Below, in pieces: positions 1-7,715 of a stretch of 64,000 nt of DNA. The position numbers and the translations under genes were made by a program. Position 1 is the first letter of the stretch; each line of letters opens with the position of its first letter. The stretch spans positions 468,511 to 532,510 of the forward strand of contig NZ_WEGI01000005.1 of NCBI RefSeq assembly GCF_009604425.1, in the 5' to 3' direction. Below the pieces are notes generated by a model. It saw only the letters and a program-made list of their open reading frames with translations, was not told the DNA's origin and made no database searches. The DNA comes from Nocardia aurantia. GTDB taxonomy: Bacteria; Actinomycetota; Actinomycetes; Mycobacteriales; Mycobacteriaceae.

Positions 1-271
1 AGGCCCGCGCCGAGGAGGTGGACTGATCCAGCACGTGCGGCCGCTGCCAGGCGCGCAGGAGGGTCTCCTGCACGATGTCCTCGGCCCGTCCCGCGTCGCC
101 GACCAGGCTGTAGGTGTAGCGCCACAGCGGGGTCGCGTGTTCGTCGTACAGTGCCCGCAACAGCCGCGCCTCCTCGGGCGAGGCGCCGGTCTCCGGGGGG
201 TTCCGGGAACCGGGGAAGACGCCTGCCGCGTGGGTGGCCCGGTCGCCGGGCGAATGGGTCGGGACGCCCAT
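1..271 (-). CDS. ECF-type RNA polymerase sigma factor, N-terminal part (runs off left edge)
   Basis: Only the first 90 or so codons are in the window; the frame is open to base 1. From ATG 271, residues 1-36 form a variable Pro/Gly-rich leader and residues 37-85 read as sigma-70 region 2: a helix containing YDEHATPLWRYTYSLVGD followed by AEDIVQETLLRAWQRP, the typical core-binding and -10 recognition stretch of group IV sigma factors. A GGTGAG lies directly against the start codon, so a slightly different start is possible. Target promoters, region 4 and any anti-sigma partner are outside the window. Confidence 0.85.
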   Translation of the reverse strand, partial: MGVPTHSPGDRATHAAGVFPGSRNPPETGASPEEARLLRALYDEHATPLWRYTYSLVGDAGRAEDIVQETLLRAWQRPHVLDQSTSSARA

Positions 272-394
272 CTCACCGTGTCGATCGGCGAGCTGGGAGC
301 CCGTGGGGCTCGCGCACGACGGCGGAGTTCACCGTCGGCAGGTCCGGGGACGCCGCTTCGACACAGTTCGTGGCCACACTAGGCGTATACGAAT

Positions 395-1009
395 TCAATT
401 GCGTTCTAGTTCGATCGGATGGGTGGCCAACAGCGACAGCGGCAGCGGTTGCCGGCGCAACACCTGGGCCCAGAGGTCGGTGCGGCCGGCGATCGGGTCC
501 GTCGGCAGGGCCGACAGCACGATCCAATCGCCGCGTTCCAGTTCGCCGGCCAGCTGACCGAAGGTCCAGCCGGCATATCCGGCGAAGACGCGAATGCCCT
601 CGACCAGCGGGCCGATGACATCCGGATCCGAATCGAGATCCAGCAGCGCGACCCGGCCGTCGACCCGGCGCAACCCCCGCACCTTTTCGACGGCGGTCCC
701 GGCCTTGACCGTGGCCAGGCACAGCGCGGCGTCCCGCTTGACCGGTCCGCCCAGATAGAGCGCGCGCGGCGCGGCGGCCAGATCGGACCAGCGGGGCAGC
801 ACGTCCCGCAGCGCGGTGTCGCTGGGGCGGTTCAGCACCACACCCAGGCTGCCGGCGTCGTTGTGCTCCACGATGTACACCACCGTGCGCCGGAACGAGG
901 ATTCCACCAGGTCGGTCGCCGAAACCAGCAGCGTTCCCGGTCGTACCGCCTGTTCGTCGTGCCGGGATTCGCGTCTGGAGCGGTCACCGTGTTCCTCTGC
1001 GCGTGCCAC
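395..1009 (-). CDS. YqgE/AlgH family protein (UPF0301)
   Basis: The protein (204 aa from GTG 1009) matches the AlgH/YqgE family: VRPGTLLVSATDLVESSF near the start, YIVEHNDAGSLGVVLNRP, LYLGGPVKRDAALCL and a C-terminal YAGWTFGQLAGELERGDW. These four blocks are the conserved family signature; molecular function is not established. The open frame extends upstream to 1123, but those 38 residues are unlike the family, and GTG 1009 gives the usual length of about 200 aa. The ribosome site is weak, so the start is uncertain within about 20 codons. It is a single gene between the ECF sigma factor and a GNAT gene on the same strand. Confidence 0.85.
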   Translation of the reverse strand: MARAEEHGDRSRRESRHDEQAVRPGTLLVSATDLVESSFRRTVVYIVEHNDAGSLGVVLNRPSDTALRDVLPRWSDLAAAPRALYLGGPVKRDAALCLATVKAGTAVEKVRGLRRVDGRVALLDLDSDPDVIGPLVEGIRVFAGYAGWTFGQLAGELERGDWIVLSALPTDPIAGRTDLWAQVLRRQPLPLSLLATHPIELERN

Positions 1010-1137
1010 GCAGCCATCATCGCACCGCGAGGGAAACCGTGTGCGGCCAAGCGTCGAGTTGGAATGTTCGCATTCGGCGAATCCGATGCGAAATACAAGC
1101 TTTCCGACTCCGGAATCGGGCAATTGTTACCGGACCG

Positions 1138-1476
1138 CTACTGGAGCCCGAATGATTCCCGGGCCCAGTGCGGCACCAGCGCGCCGTATTCCGGATGACT
1201 TTCGATGAAATGCCGGACCACCGCGCACATCGGCAGAATTTGGGCGCCGTCGTCGCGGGTGTCGTCGAGTGCGGTCCGGACCAGCAGGCGATCGTGACCC
1301 TGTCCGGCCCAGCGCGCATCGATCTCGGTGTGCACGAAGGCCCGTTCGGCGGCGGTCTCCTGATATTCGGCGGTGCCCGCGAGTTCGCCGCCGATATACA
1401 GCTCGAAACGGCTCGACGCGGGGTTGTTGCGCACGGAGGGAGCCTCCGCGGTGTCGAGCTCGATGTGCCTGGTCAC
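1138..1476 (-). CDS. small GNAT-family N-acetyltransferase (Acetyltransf_CG type)
   Basis: A 112-aa protein with the compact one-domain layout of the YidJ/Acetyltransf_CG subgroup of GCN5-related acetyltransferases: strand FELYIGGELAGTAEY, then FVHTEIDARWAGQGHDRLLV, the place of the acetyl-CoA pyrophosphate loop (here WAGQGHDRLL in place of the canonical RGKGIG), and the C-terminal PMCAVVRHFIESHPEY signature. The acceptor substrate of this subgroup is unknown. The 128 nt to the AlgH gene downstream have no clear terminator, so co-transcription is possible. Confidence 0.85.
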   Translation of the reverse strand: MTRHIELDTAEAPSVRNNPASSRFELYIGGELAGTAEYQETAAERAFVHTEIDARWAGQGHDRLLVRTALDDTRDDGAQILPMCAVVRHFIESHPEYGALVPHWARESFGLQ

Positions 1477-1693
1477 CCGACGAGCCTAGGGCCTGGCACT
1501 CCCGACCGCCGATCGAAACATGATCATGTCTGTTTCTCGCCCGGACCGGGCCTGTGCACACCTGTGGACAACTTCGCGAATCGAGTTCCGCTGGCGCACA
1601 TGCGCTGTGGAGATTGTGGACAGCCGGCTCGCGCACCGGCGCGCATGTGCCCGGCATCGGGCACGGATCACGGGGAATGTGCACAATATCGGC

Positions 1694-2830
1694 ATGGTGC
1701 ACGGGAATCCGGGCGTGGTGCTGGCGCCGGACAAGTTCAAGGGTTCGCTGTCCGCGCCGCGGGTGGCGGAGGCCCTGGCCGCCGGAATCCACCGGGTGCT
1801 GCCCGCCGCGGACATCCGCCTGCTGCCGGTCGCCGACGGCGGCGACGGTACGGTCGACGCCTTCGTGGCGGCGGGCTGGGAACCGGTGCCGCTCACGGTG
1901 TTCGGACCCACCGGCGAACCCGTGAGCACCTCCTATGCCGTGCACGACGGCACCGCGGTGATCGAATTGGCCACCGCGACAGGGCTGGAGCGGCTGCCCG
2001 GCGGCCGGCTCGATCCATTGCGCGCCGGTACCCACGGACTGGGACTCGCGATCCGGCACGCTCTCGATCACGGCATCCGTTCGGTCGTGCTGGGACTGGG
2101 CGGCAGCGCCTCCACCGACGGCGGCGCGGGCATGCTGCAAGCCCTGGGCCTGCGCATCCTGGATGCGGATGGTCGCGAGATTCCTTCCGGCGGTGCGGCT
2201 CTCGTGGAGGCGGTACGGGTGGACCGGTCCGGGCTGCACCCGGCGCTGGCCGAGACCAGCGTGACCCTCGCCTCCGATGTCGACCATCCGTTGCTCGGAA
2301 CGCGGGGAGCGGCAGCCGTTTTCGGCCCGCAGAAGGGTGCGGATCCCGGGCAGATCGCCGTCCTGGAGACCGGATTGCGGCGCTGGGCCGAACTGATCGG
2401 CCCGGAGTTCGCCGACCGTCCCGGCGGGGGTGCGGCCGGCGGCACCGGATTCGGCGCGATGGCGGTGCTCGGCGCCGTCGCGCGGTCCGGGATCGAGCTG
2501 ATCCTGGACCTGATCGACTTCCACACCCTGGTCCGGGACGCGGCGCTGGTCGTGACCGGCGAGGGGTCGCTGGACGAGCAGAGCCTGCACGGTAAGGCGC
2601 CGATCGGCGTCTGTACCGCCGCTCGGACGGCGGGGGTGCCGGTCGTGGCCGTGGCCGGCCGCTGCCTGCTCGACGCCGAGCGGCTGCGGGAGGCCGGATT
2701 CACGGCCTGCTACCCACTGTCCGCCCTCGAGCCGGACCCGGCCCGCTCGATGGCTCGTGCCGCGGAGTTGTTGTCGGAACTGGGGTTTCGGATAGCCACC
2801 GACCACCTCGTGGGGTCGACCGCTCGCTGA
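1694..2830 (+). CDS. glycerate kinase (type I family)
   Basis: A 378-aa protein of the glycerate kinase family (PF02595 type), which phosphorylates D-glycerate to 2- or 3-phosphoglycerate using ATP. Visible signatures are VVLAPDKFKGSLSA at the N-terminus, PVADGGDGTVDAF, GLGGSASTDGGAGMLQALG, DVDHPLLGTRGAA and VVTGEGSLDEQSLHGKAP. ATG 1694 was chosen because the family begins a few residues before the APDKFKGS block; the frame is open further upstream (to 1520) but encodes arginine-rich, non-family sequence there. A GGGGAA lies about 18 nt upstream, too far to be decisive. It stands alone, convergent with aroQ 15 nt later. Confidence 0.93.
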   Translation: MVHGNPGVVLAPDKFKGSLSAPRVAEALAAGIHRVLPAADIRLLPVADGGDGTVDAFVAAGWEPVPLTVFGPTGEPVSTSYAVHDGTAVIELATATGLERLPGGRLDPLRAGTHGLGLAIRHALDHGIRSVVLGLGGSASTDGGAGMLQALGLRILDADGREIPSGGAALVEAVRVDRSGLHPALAETSVTLASDVDHPLLGTRGAAAVFGPQKGADPGQIAVLETGLRRWAELIGPEFADRPGGGAAGGTGFGAMAVLGAVARSGIELILDLIDFHTLVRDAALVVTGEGSLDEQSLHGKAPIGVCTAARTAGVPVVAVAGRCLLDAERLREAGFTACYPLSALEPDPARSMARAAELLSELGFRIATDHLVGSTAR

Positions 2831-2845
2831 GAGTGCGCGGTCGAA

Positions 2846-3286
2846 TCAGCCGCGGGTGCAGAGGAATTCGACGGCGGCGGCGTAACCCTGAACACCCATG
2901 CCCGCGATCACCGCGGTGGCGATCGGGGAGATGTAGGAATGGTGCCGGAATTCCTCGCGGGCATGCACATTCGAGATGTGCACCTCGACGATCGGCACCT
3001 CCGGGATCACCAGGGCGTCGCGCAGCGCCACCGACGTGTGGGTGAGGCCGCCGGGATTGATCACGAGGCCGGATGCCACGCCACGGGCGGCGTGGATCCG
3101 ATCGATCAGCGCCCCTTCGGAATTCGACTGGAACGCCACGATCTCCCGATCGAAGCGGGCGGCCGTCCGCTCGCACAGTGCGACGATGTCGTCGAGGGTG
3201 TCCGAGCCGTACACCTCGGGCTGCCGGGTGCCCAGCATGTTCAGATTCGGGCCGTTGAGCACGAGGATCGGTGACATGCCGGACAC
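2846..3286 (-). CDS. aroQ: 3-dehydroquinate dehydratase, type II
   Basis: A 146-aa protein of type II dehydroquinase, catalysing 3-dehydroquinate to 3-dehydroshikimate in the shikimate pathway. All family blocks are present: [21 protein letters not shown] (including the flexible-lid Arg and the active-site Tyr), [33 protein letters not shown] and [17 protein letters not shown] (catalytic His). Length is normal for this dodecameric enzyme. ATG 3286 or ATG 3277 (MSPILVL) could be the start; the second fits the family edge slightly better. It is not beside other aro genes here. Confidence 0.95.
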   Translation of the reverse strand: MSGMSPILVLNGPNLNMLGTRQPEVYGSDTLDDIVALCERTAARFDREIVAFQSNSEGALIDRIHAARGVASGLVINPGGLTHTSVALRDALVIPEVPIVEVHISNVHAREEFRHHSYISPIATAVIAGMGVQGYAAAVEFLCTRG

Positions 3287-3311
3287 CCTAGCGGGACCGG
3301 GCGCGGCGGGA

Positions 3312-3953
3312 TCAGAGCCCCTTCGGGCCCTCGGCGCGCAGATCGTCGACCTTGGTCATGGCGGCGCGGAGTTCCTCGAGCCATTCCTCGGCGTGTTCAC
3401 CGGCCAGCCGCACGGTCCAGGCCAGCGCGTCGGCGCGGGACCGGGCGACGCCGGCGTCGACGAGGGTGTCGAGCACCCTGCGTTCCGGCTGGCGCAGCCG
3501 GGTCATCACCGGAACGGCCAGGTGGGTGAACATGATTCGCTCGGCGGTCGCCGTGGCGGGCGCCCCGATCGTCACGCCCCAGGCCACGCTGCGGCCGTAC
3601 CGGGCCTGCGCCTCCTGCGCGATCTGCATCCGCGCCGGGCGGGTGCTCTCCCGGAATCGCGACACCAGGCCCTCCCGGGTGGCCGCCGGGACCTCGGCGT
3701 CCGCGGGCGTCCCGGCCGGCGGTTCGGCGTCGGCCGGCGTTTCCTCGTCCTGCGGTTCGCCGGTGGCGGGCAGCGGCAGCCGGCCGATCACCACGATCTC
3801 GTCGCGGTCGATCTCGATGGTGGGCGCCTCGACGAACCACTCGGCGGGCAATCGTCCGGCGAACCAGTCCGGCGCATCCTTCGGGTCCGGGAGATCCGCC
3901 TGCTGCCAACCGCCCGGGCGGCCGAATCCGCGCCCTCGATGTCCGTGTCTCAT
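3312..3953 (-). CDS. conserved actinobacterial protein of unknown function
   Basis: I do not recognise a named domain. The 213-aa protein starts with a basic stretch ([16 protein letters not shown]), continues with [19 protein letters not shown] and a beta-like [11 protein letters not shown], then an acidic/proline linker at about residues 67-95, and ends in two helical segments rich in Ala/Arg/Glu (about 100-205) with a conserved-looking [14 protein letters not shown] block. No signal peptide or membrane segment is seen. The linker-plus-helical layout suggests a cytosolic or nucleic-acid-associated protein, but that is only a guess. Its upstream region carries a perfect dyad (3986-4003). Confidence 0.7.
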   Translation of the reverse strand: MRHGHRGRGFGRPGGWQQADLPDPKDAPDWFAGRLPAEWFVEAPTIEIDRDEIVVIGRLPLPATGEPQDEETPADAEPPAGTPADAEVPAATREGLVSRFRESTRPARMQIAQEAQARYGRSVAWGVTIGAPATATAERIMFTHLAVPVMTRLRQPERRVLDTLVDAGVARSRADALAWTVRLAGEHAEEWLEELRAAMTKVDDLRAEGPKGL

Positions 3954-3985
3954 TTTCGTACCTCACTGAGTTTCGGAGTGACACG

Positions 3986-4003
3986 TTGTAACTGTGATTA
4001 CAA
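3986..4003. promoter_or_regulatory. dyad TTGTAA-N6-TTACAA upstream of the hypothetical gene
   Basis: A perfect 6-bp inverted repeat (TTGTAA, spacer CTGTGA, TTACAA) lies 33 nt upstream of the start of the minus-strand gene at 3953, in an AT-richer patch of the intergenic region shared with the plus-strand gene at 4275. Such spacing fits a dimeric regulator site. The protein that would bind is unknown. Confidence 0.4.
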
Positions 4004-4274
4004 GATTACGCGGGTACGGCGGTAACGAATTACGCCGTCGGAGAACGGTCCCTCGGGCCCGAAAGTGATGACCGCCGCTAACTAACGATTGCGCGACCGA
4101 TCCGGCGAAAGTTGCGATCCGGGCACTATGGTGGTCGTCGAGTATGGCGCTGAACATTCAGAATGCGGGTCGGCGCGCCCCCGTCCCGACCGGACGGTGC
4201 GGCGGAATCGTGGACGCTGCCTCGGGTACCGTTGGGCTGTTGCCGGAGTGACGAGGGTGAAGAGTGGGGCCGAT

Positions 4275-5957
4275 ATGGATGTGTGGGGATCCCGCCGCAT
4301 TCGGGTACGCGGCGCACTGACAGTGCTGAGCGCGGCCCTCGTGGCCATGGCGACCGGTTCGTGCGCGCTGCCCAGCAAACCCAGCGGTCCGGAGGGCGTG
4401 GTCGAGCACTTCACCCAGTTGCTCGACAAACGGGATGCGACCAACGCGGCGGGCCTGACCTCGTATCCCAGTGGCGCCGAGGCCACGTTGAAGCAGATGT
4501 TCGACGGTCTCGGTGCCGGCAAGCCCGATTATCAGCTGGCCCAGTACATCAACCTCGACGCCGATTCCGGCATGTTCAACCTCAGGGCCAACTGGAATTT
4601 CGGGCCCGGCAAGGACTGGAGTTACGACCTTCAGGGCAGTATCCGGAAGCTGGCTATCGGATGGCGAATCTCCTGGGATCCCGGTGTCGTGATGCCCGCG
4701 CTGGACAATCAGCACACGGTGAAGTTCGTCCGTACCGACCCGACCCCGCCGCCGAAGGTCAACGACAACGCCGGTGAGGCGTTGATGACCCAGCAGACCG
4801 TCAATGTGGTCAAGGTGGATCCGACCAGGACTTCCGACCTGATCGCGACGACGAATGCCCTCGCCGACGCAATCAAGCCGGTGGCTCCTTTGATCACCGG
4901 CGGCTCGCTGATGCAGGACATCTCGGCGGCCCAGGGCAAGCCGATCACCGCGGTGACCCTGCGCGACGACGACTTCGCGGTACTCCAGCCGCGCATGGCG
5001 GCGATCCCGGGCGTGGTGATGGAGCAGCAGCCGAAGGTGATCGCGACCGATCGCCGAGTCTGGTCACCGCTGCTGGACGCGCTGCGCAACGTGTGGCAGG
5101 AGGACCGCGATCAGCACGCCGGATGGGGCGTGCAGTTGCTGGAGCCGAACGGCCACCTGGTCACCCAGCTCGCCGGGCAGCCGGGCCCGCCCGCACCCGA
5201 TGTCGCCTCCACCCTGGACCCGCGGCTGCAGCGCGCCGCCGAGGACGCGGTGGTCAGCGCCGGCACCGCGGCCTCGATCGTCGCCATCCAGCCGTCCACC
5301 GGCGCGGTGGTCGCCACCGCGCAGAACACCTATGCCAGCGAACAGGGTTCGCCCGCCTTCACCGCCGCCTATCCGGTCGGCGGGGTCGCCGATCTGTTCA
5401 AGGCCGTCGCCGCGGTGGTGAAGAAGAAAGCGCCGCAGGACGTCTCGCTGCAGGACACCGCCGAGGCGGCGACCATGCTCGGCGTCGGCGTCGGGTACCG
5501 GGTGGCCGGGCTCGACCAGACCACCGGCCGGTTGCCGATCTCCGGCAAGGGCGTGGAGCAGGTCAACAAGGGCAGCAGCGATCCGATCCTGGCCAGCCCG
5601 TTCGGTATGGCGATCGCCGCCGCGGCCATCGCGCACGGCGGCCTGATCCCCCCGATGATCGAGATCGGCCGGCCCGCCACCACCGACGCGCAGATCAACC
5701 CGCTGCCCGGTGAGGCGGTGGACAGGTTGCGCGCGATGCTGCACGACGAGGCCGACCGCGGGCCGGATCTGGCGGCCGTGCGGCATTACGCGGGCGTCAC
5801 CGCCTTCTCCGCGAAGGGGGGCACCGGCGGCTGGCTGCTCGCCACCATGGGCGATCTGGCTTTCGCGGTGCACATCGATGATGTCGATTCCGGCGACGCC
5901 ACCGCCCGCATGGCGGCCCGGCTGCTGCAATCGCTCGCATCCCCCGACAGCAAGTAG
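4275..5957 (+). CDS. penicillin-binding-protein-like lipoprotein with degenerate transpeptidase motifs
   Basis: A 560-aa protein with the architecture of MecA/Rv2864c-type class B penicillin-binding proteins: signal peptide with a lipobox-like TGSC ending at Cys30, an NTF2-like N-terminal domain (about 35-150, GPEGVVEHFTQLLDKRD), a linking domain, then a transpeptidase-like C-terminus from the STLDPRLQRAAEDAV block on. The catalytic SxxK motif, expected after YPVGG, reads DLFK at residues 373-376, so the nucleophilic serine is replaced by Asp; the region around the SxN motif is shortened; and the KTG box reads KGGTGG from Lys514. It is therefore probably a membrane-anchored non-catalytic homologue, perhaps a scaffold. 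ATG 4275 was chosen because the lipoprotein signal starts there; the frame is open from 4089. Confidence 0.85.
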   Translation: MDVWGSRRIRVRGALTVLSAALVAMATGSCALPSKPSGPEGVVEHFTQLLDKRDATNAAGLTSYPSGAEATLKQMFDGLGAGKPDYQLAQYINLDADSGMFNLRANWNFGPGKDWSYDLQGSIRKLAIGWRISWDPGVVMPALDNQHTVKFVRTDPTPPPKVNDNAGEALMTQQTVNVVKVDPTRTSDLIATTNALADAIKPVAPLITGGSLMQDISAAQGKPITAVTLRDDDFAVLQPRMAAIPGVVMEQQPKVIATDRRVWSPLLDALRNVWQEDRDQHAGWGVQLLEPNGHLVTQLAGQPGPPAPDVASTLDPRLQRAAEDAVVSAGTAASIVAIQPSTGAVVATAQNTYASEQGSPAFTAAYPVGGVADLFKAVAAVVKKKAPQDVSLQDTAEAATMLGVGVGYRVAGLDQTTGRLPISGKGVEQVNKGSSDPILASPFGMAIAAAAIAHGGLIPPMIEIGRPATTDAQINPLPGEAVDRLRAMLHDEADRGPDLAAVRHYAGVTAFSAKGGTGGWLLATMGDLAFAVHIDDVDSGDATARMAARLLQSLASPDSK

Positions 5958-6070
5958 GCCCGGACCGGGCCGTCGTCCGGCCGTCGCGGTATGCGCCCGA
6001 TGGCATCGCAGACGCAGCGCACGGCGGGCCTGGCCGGACCCTTGCGGGCCGGGCATGCGCGGAACGGCCG

Positions 6071-6448
6071 TCAGCGCAAAGCTTTCCAGGCCGCGCGCCA
6101 GCCCAGCAGGAACAGTGCCAGCACGGTGGCCGCCACGACGATGAAGCTGGGTTCGGTGCCCTGCCCGCTGATCACCCGCAGCACCATGCCGCCCGCGACC
6201 GTGCAGAACCACACCACGACCCCCGTCGGCCACAGTGGGCGCGCATCGAAACGTCGTATCGCCGAACCGAATTCGCCGTCGGCGCGCAGCACCGCCGCCA
6301 CTGCCCAGCCGAGCAGCAGACCGGCGCCGAACGGCCAGAAGGTGCGCAGGAGGCCGGGGAACACCGCCTCGTGATGGCTTTGCCGGCCGATCAGGCAGAA
6401 CAGGATCACCAGCACGGCGTCGATCACCAACGGCACCAGTCTCTTCAC
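6071..6448 (-). CDS. DUF3054 family membrane protein
   Basis: A 125-aa integral membrane protein with four predicted hydrophobic segments (about residues 5-20, 33-52, 73-92 and 100-117). The block DAVLVILFCLIGRQSH near the N-terminus and LLRTFWPFGAGLLLGW in the second segment are the DUF3054 signature. Function is unknown for the family. It ends in a basic KALR tail. The gene is convergent with the preceding PBP-like gene and downstream of the UPF0104 gene on the same strand, 55 nt away, so it may share its transcript. Confidence 0.88.
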   Translation of the reverse strand: MKRLVPLVIDAVLVILFCLIGRQSHHEAVFPGLLRTFWPFGAGLLLGWAVAAVLRADGEFGSAIRRFDARPLWPTGVVVWFCTVAGGMVLRVISGQGTEPSFIVVAATVLALFLLGWRAAWKALR

Positions 6449-6502
6449 GCCGCTCAGGTTAACCGGGAATCCGGCCGGATCGGTCGTGAACCCGATGCGC
6501 GG

Positions 6503-7690
6503 CTATTCGCCCGGCGCGCTGTCGGCGGCCTCCGGTCCGGGCGGCGTGAGCGGCCGGTTGGTCTCACCCAGCAGCCGCTGCTCGGCCAGGATCGCCGAGC
6601 GCCGCTCGAACTCCTGCTCGTATTCCGCGTCCCCGGCGTGCGGCGTGCGGAACAGGAAGGCGAACACGATCCAGCCCACCACCGCCACCAGGATGAAGCT
6701 GACCAGCCGGTACACGAAGGCCGCCGCCACCGCCTGAGCCGCCGGCAGTCCCGCGGCGGCGGTGAGGCTGTAGATGAGGGTGGCGTCCACGTAGACGATG
6801 CCGCCCGGCGCGAACGGGATGGTCCCGACCGCCTTGCCGACGCTGAACGCGATCATCAGCCCGGCCAGCCGCGGCTCGCCGCCCACCGCGTAGCAGGCCG
6901 CGCCGAGACAGGCCACGTCACCGAGCCGATGCATCAGTGCCCACAGCCCCACCAGAGCGCCGTCGCGGCGGCCCAGATCCACCGATTCCAGCTGATGGAT
7001 CAGCTCGTCGACCTGGTCGAGGCCCTCGTCGAGCGGGCGGCTCTTATCCCACAGCAGCCGGATCCGGTTGGACAGCCGGAGCAGGCGGCGCAGGATCGCC
7101 TGGATCGAGCCGGGATTGGCGGACACGTAATTGCCGCCGGCGATCAGCAGCACCACCGCGCCCAGGGACAGGATCAGTTGCCACGGCCCGATCCGGTCGC
7201 CGACCAGCACCGCACCGCCGACGCCGAGCAGCACCATGCCGACCGCGGCCACCACGCCCGACATCACCAGCTGCCAGGACGCCACGATCGCGCTCGCGCC
7301 CCAGCGCCGGGTGTGCCGATAGGTGAAGGCGGTCGAGAACACCTGACCGGCGGGGAGCGTCACCGACATCGCGGTCGAGCCCAACACCACGGCCAGCGAC
7401 TTGCGCTGACTCACCTCGACGCCGCCGGCGCGCAGCAACTGCTTCTGGATCCGGCCGAAGCCGCTCATCGAGACCGCCTGCATCAGGATGCAGGCGGCGA
7501 CCCAGCCCCAGTGCACCTCGGAGAGGTTCTTCCAGGACTCGTGCAGGCGTGGCCAGAGATAGACGCCCTCGGTGATCAGGAGTGCGGACAGCAGAATGCC
7601 CAGCACCCACTTGACCCAGCGGAACCGTCCCTTCCCGCCGGACCGCGGGAGCGGTGCCGAAGCACCGGCAGGTTCACCTCGGGCCGTCAC
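6503..7690 (-). CDS. UPF0104 / lysylphosphatidylglycerol-synthase-type transmembrane protein
   Basis: About 395 aa with seven to eight membrane helices and the flippase-like YbhN/UPF0104 domain also found in the membrane half of MprF. Recognisable blocks are RWVKWVLGILLSALLITEG, TLPAGQVFSTAFTYR and the C-terminal FAPGGIVYVDATLIY...AFVYRLVSFILVAVVGWI pattern. No aminoacyl-transferase domain is attached, so a lipid or polyprenol flipping role is the usual inference. The acidic C-terminal tail is cytosolic. GTG 7690 was preferred to the longer frame start (7753) because it lies just behind the stop of the upstream cyclase gene (25-nt gap), suggesting an operon. Confidence 0.87.
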   Translation of the reverse strand: MTARGEPAGASAPLPRSGGKGRFRWVKWVLGILLSALLITEGVYLWPRLHESWKNLSEVHWGWVAACILMQAVSMSGFGRIQKQLLRAGGVEVSQRKSLAVVLGSTAMSVTLPAGQVFSTAFTYRHTRRWGASAIVASWQLVMSGVVAAVGMVLLGVGGAVLVGDRIGPWQLILSLGAVVLLIAGGNYVSANPGSIQAILRRLLRLSNRIRLLWDKSRPLDEGLDQVDELIHQLESVDLGRRDGALVGLWALMHRLGDVACLGAACYAVGGEPRLAGLMIAFSVGKAVGTIPFAPGGIVYVDATLIYSLTAAAGLPAAQAVAAAFVYRLVSFILVAVVGWIVFAFLFRTPHAGDAEYEQEFERRSAILAEQRLLGETNRPLTPPGPEAADSAPGE

Positions 7691-7715
7691 TCCGTCAGAG
7701 TAACGAATTCGACGC

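Noticed and set aside
1168..2595. 475-codon plus-strand frame overlapping the glycerate kinase gene
   Set aside because: Arg/Gly-rich shadow of the kinase gene in another frame.
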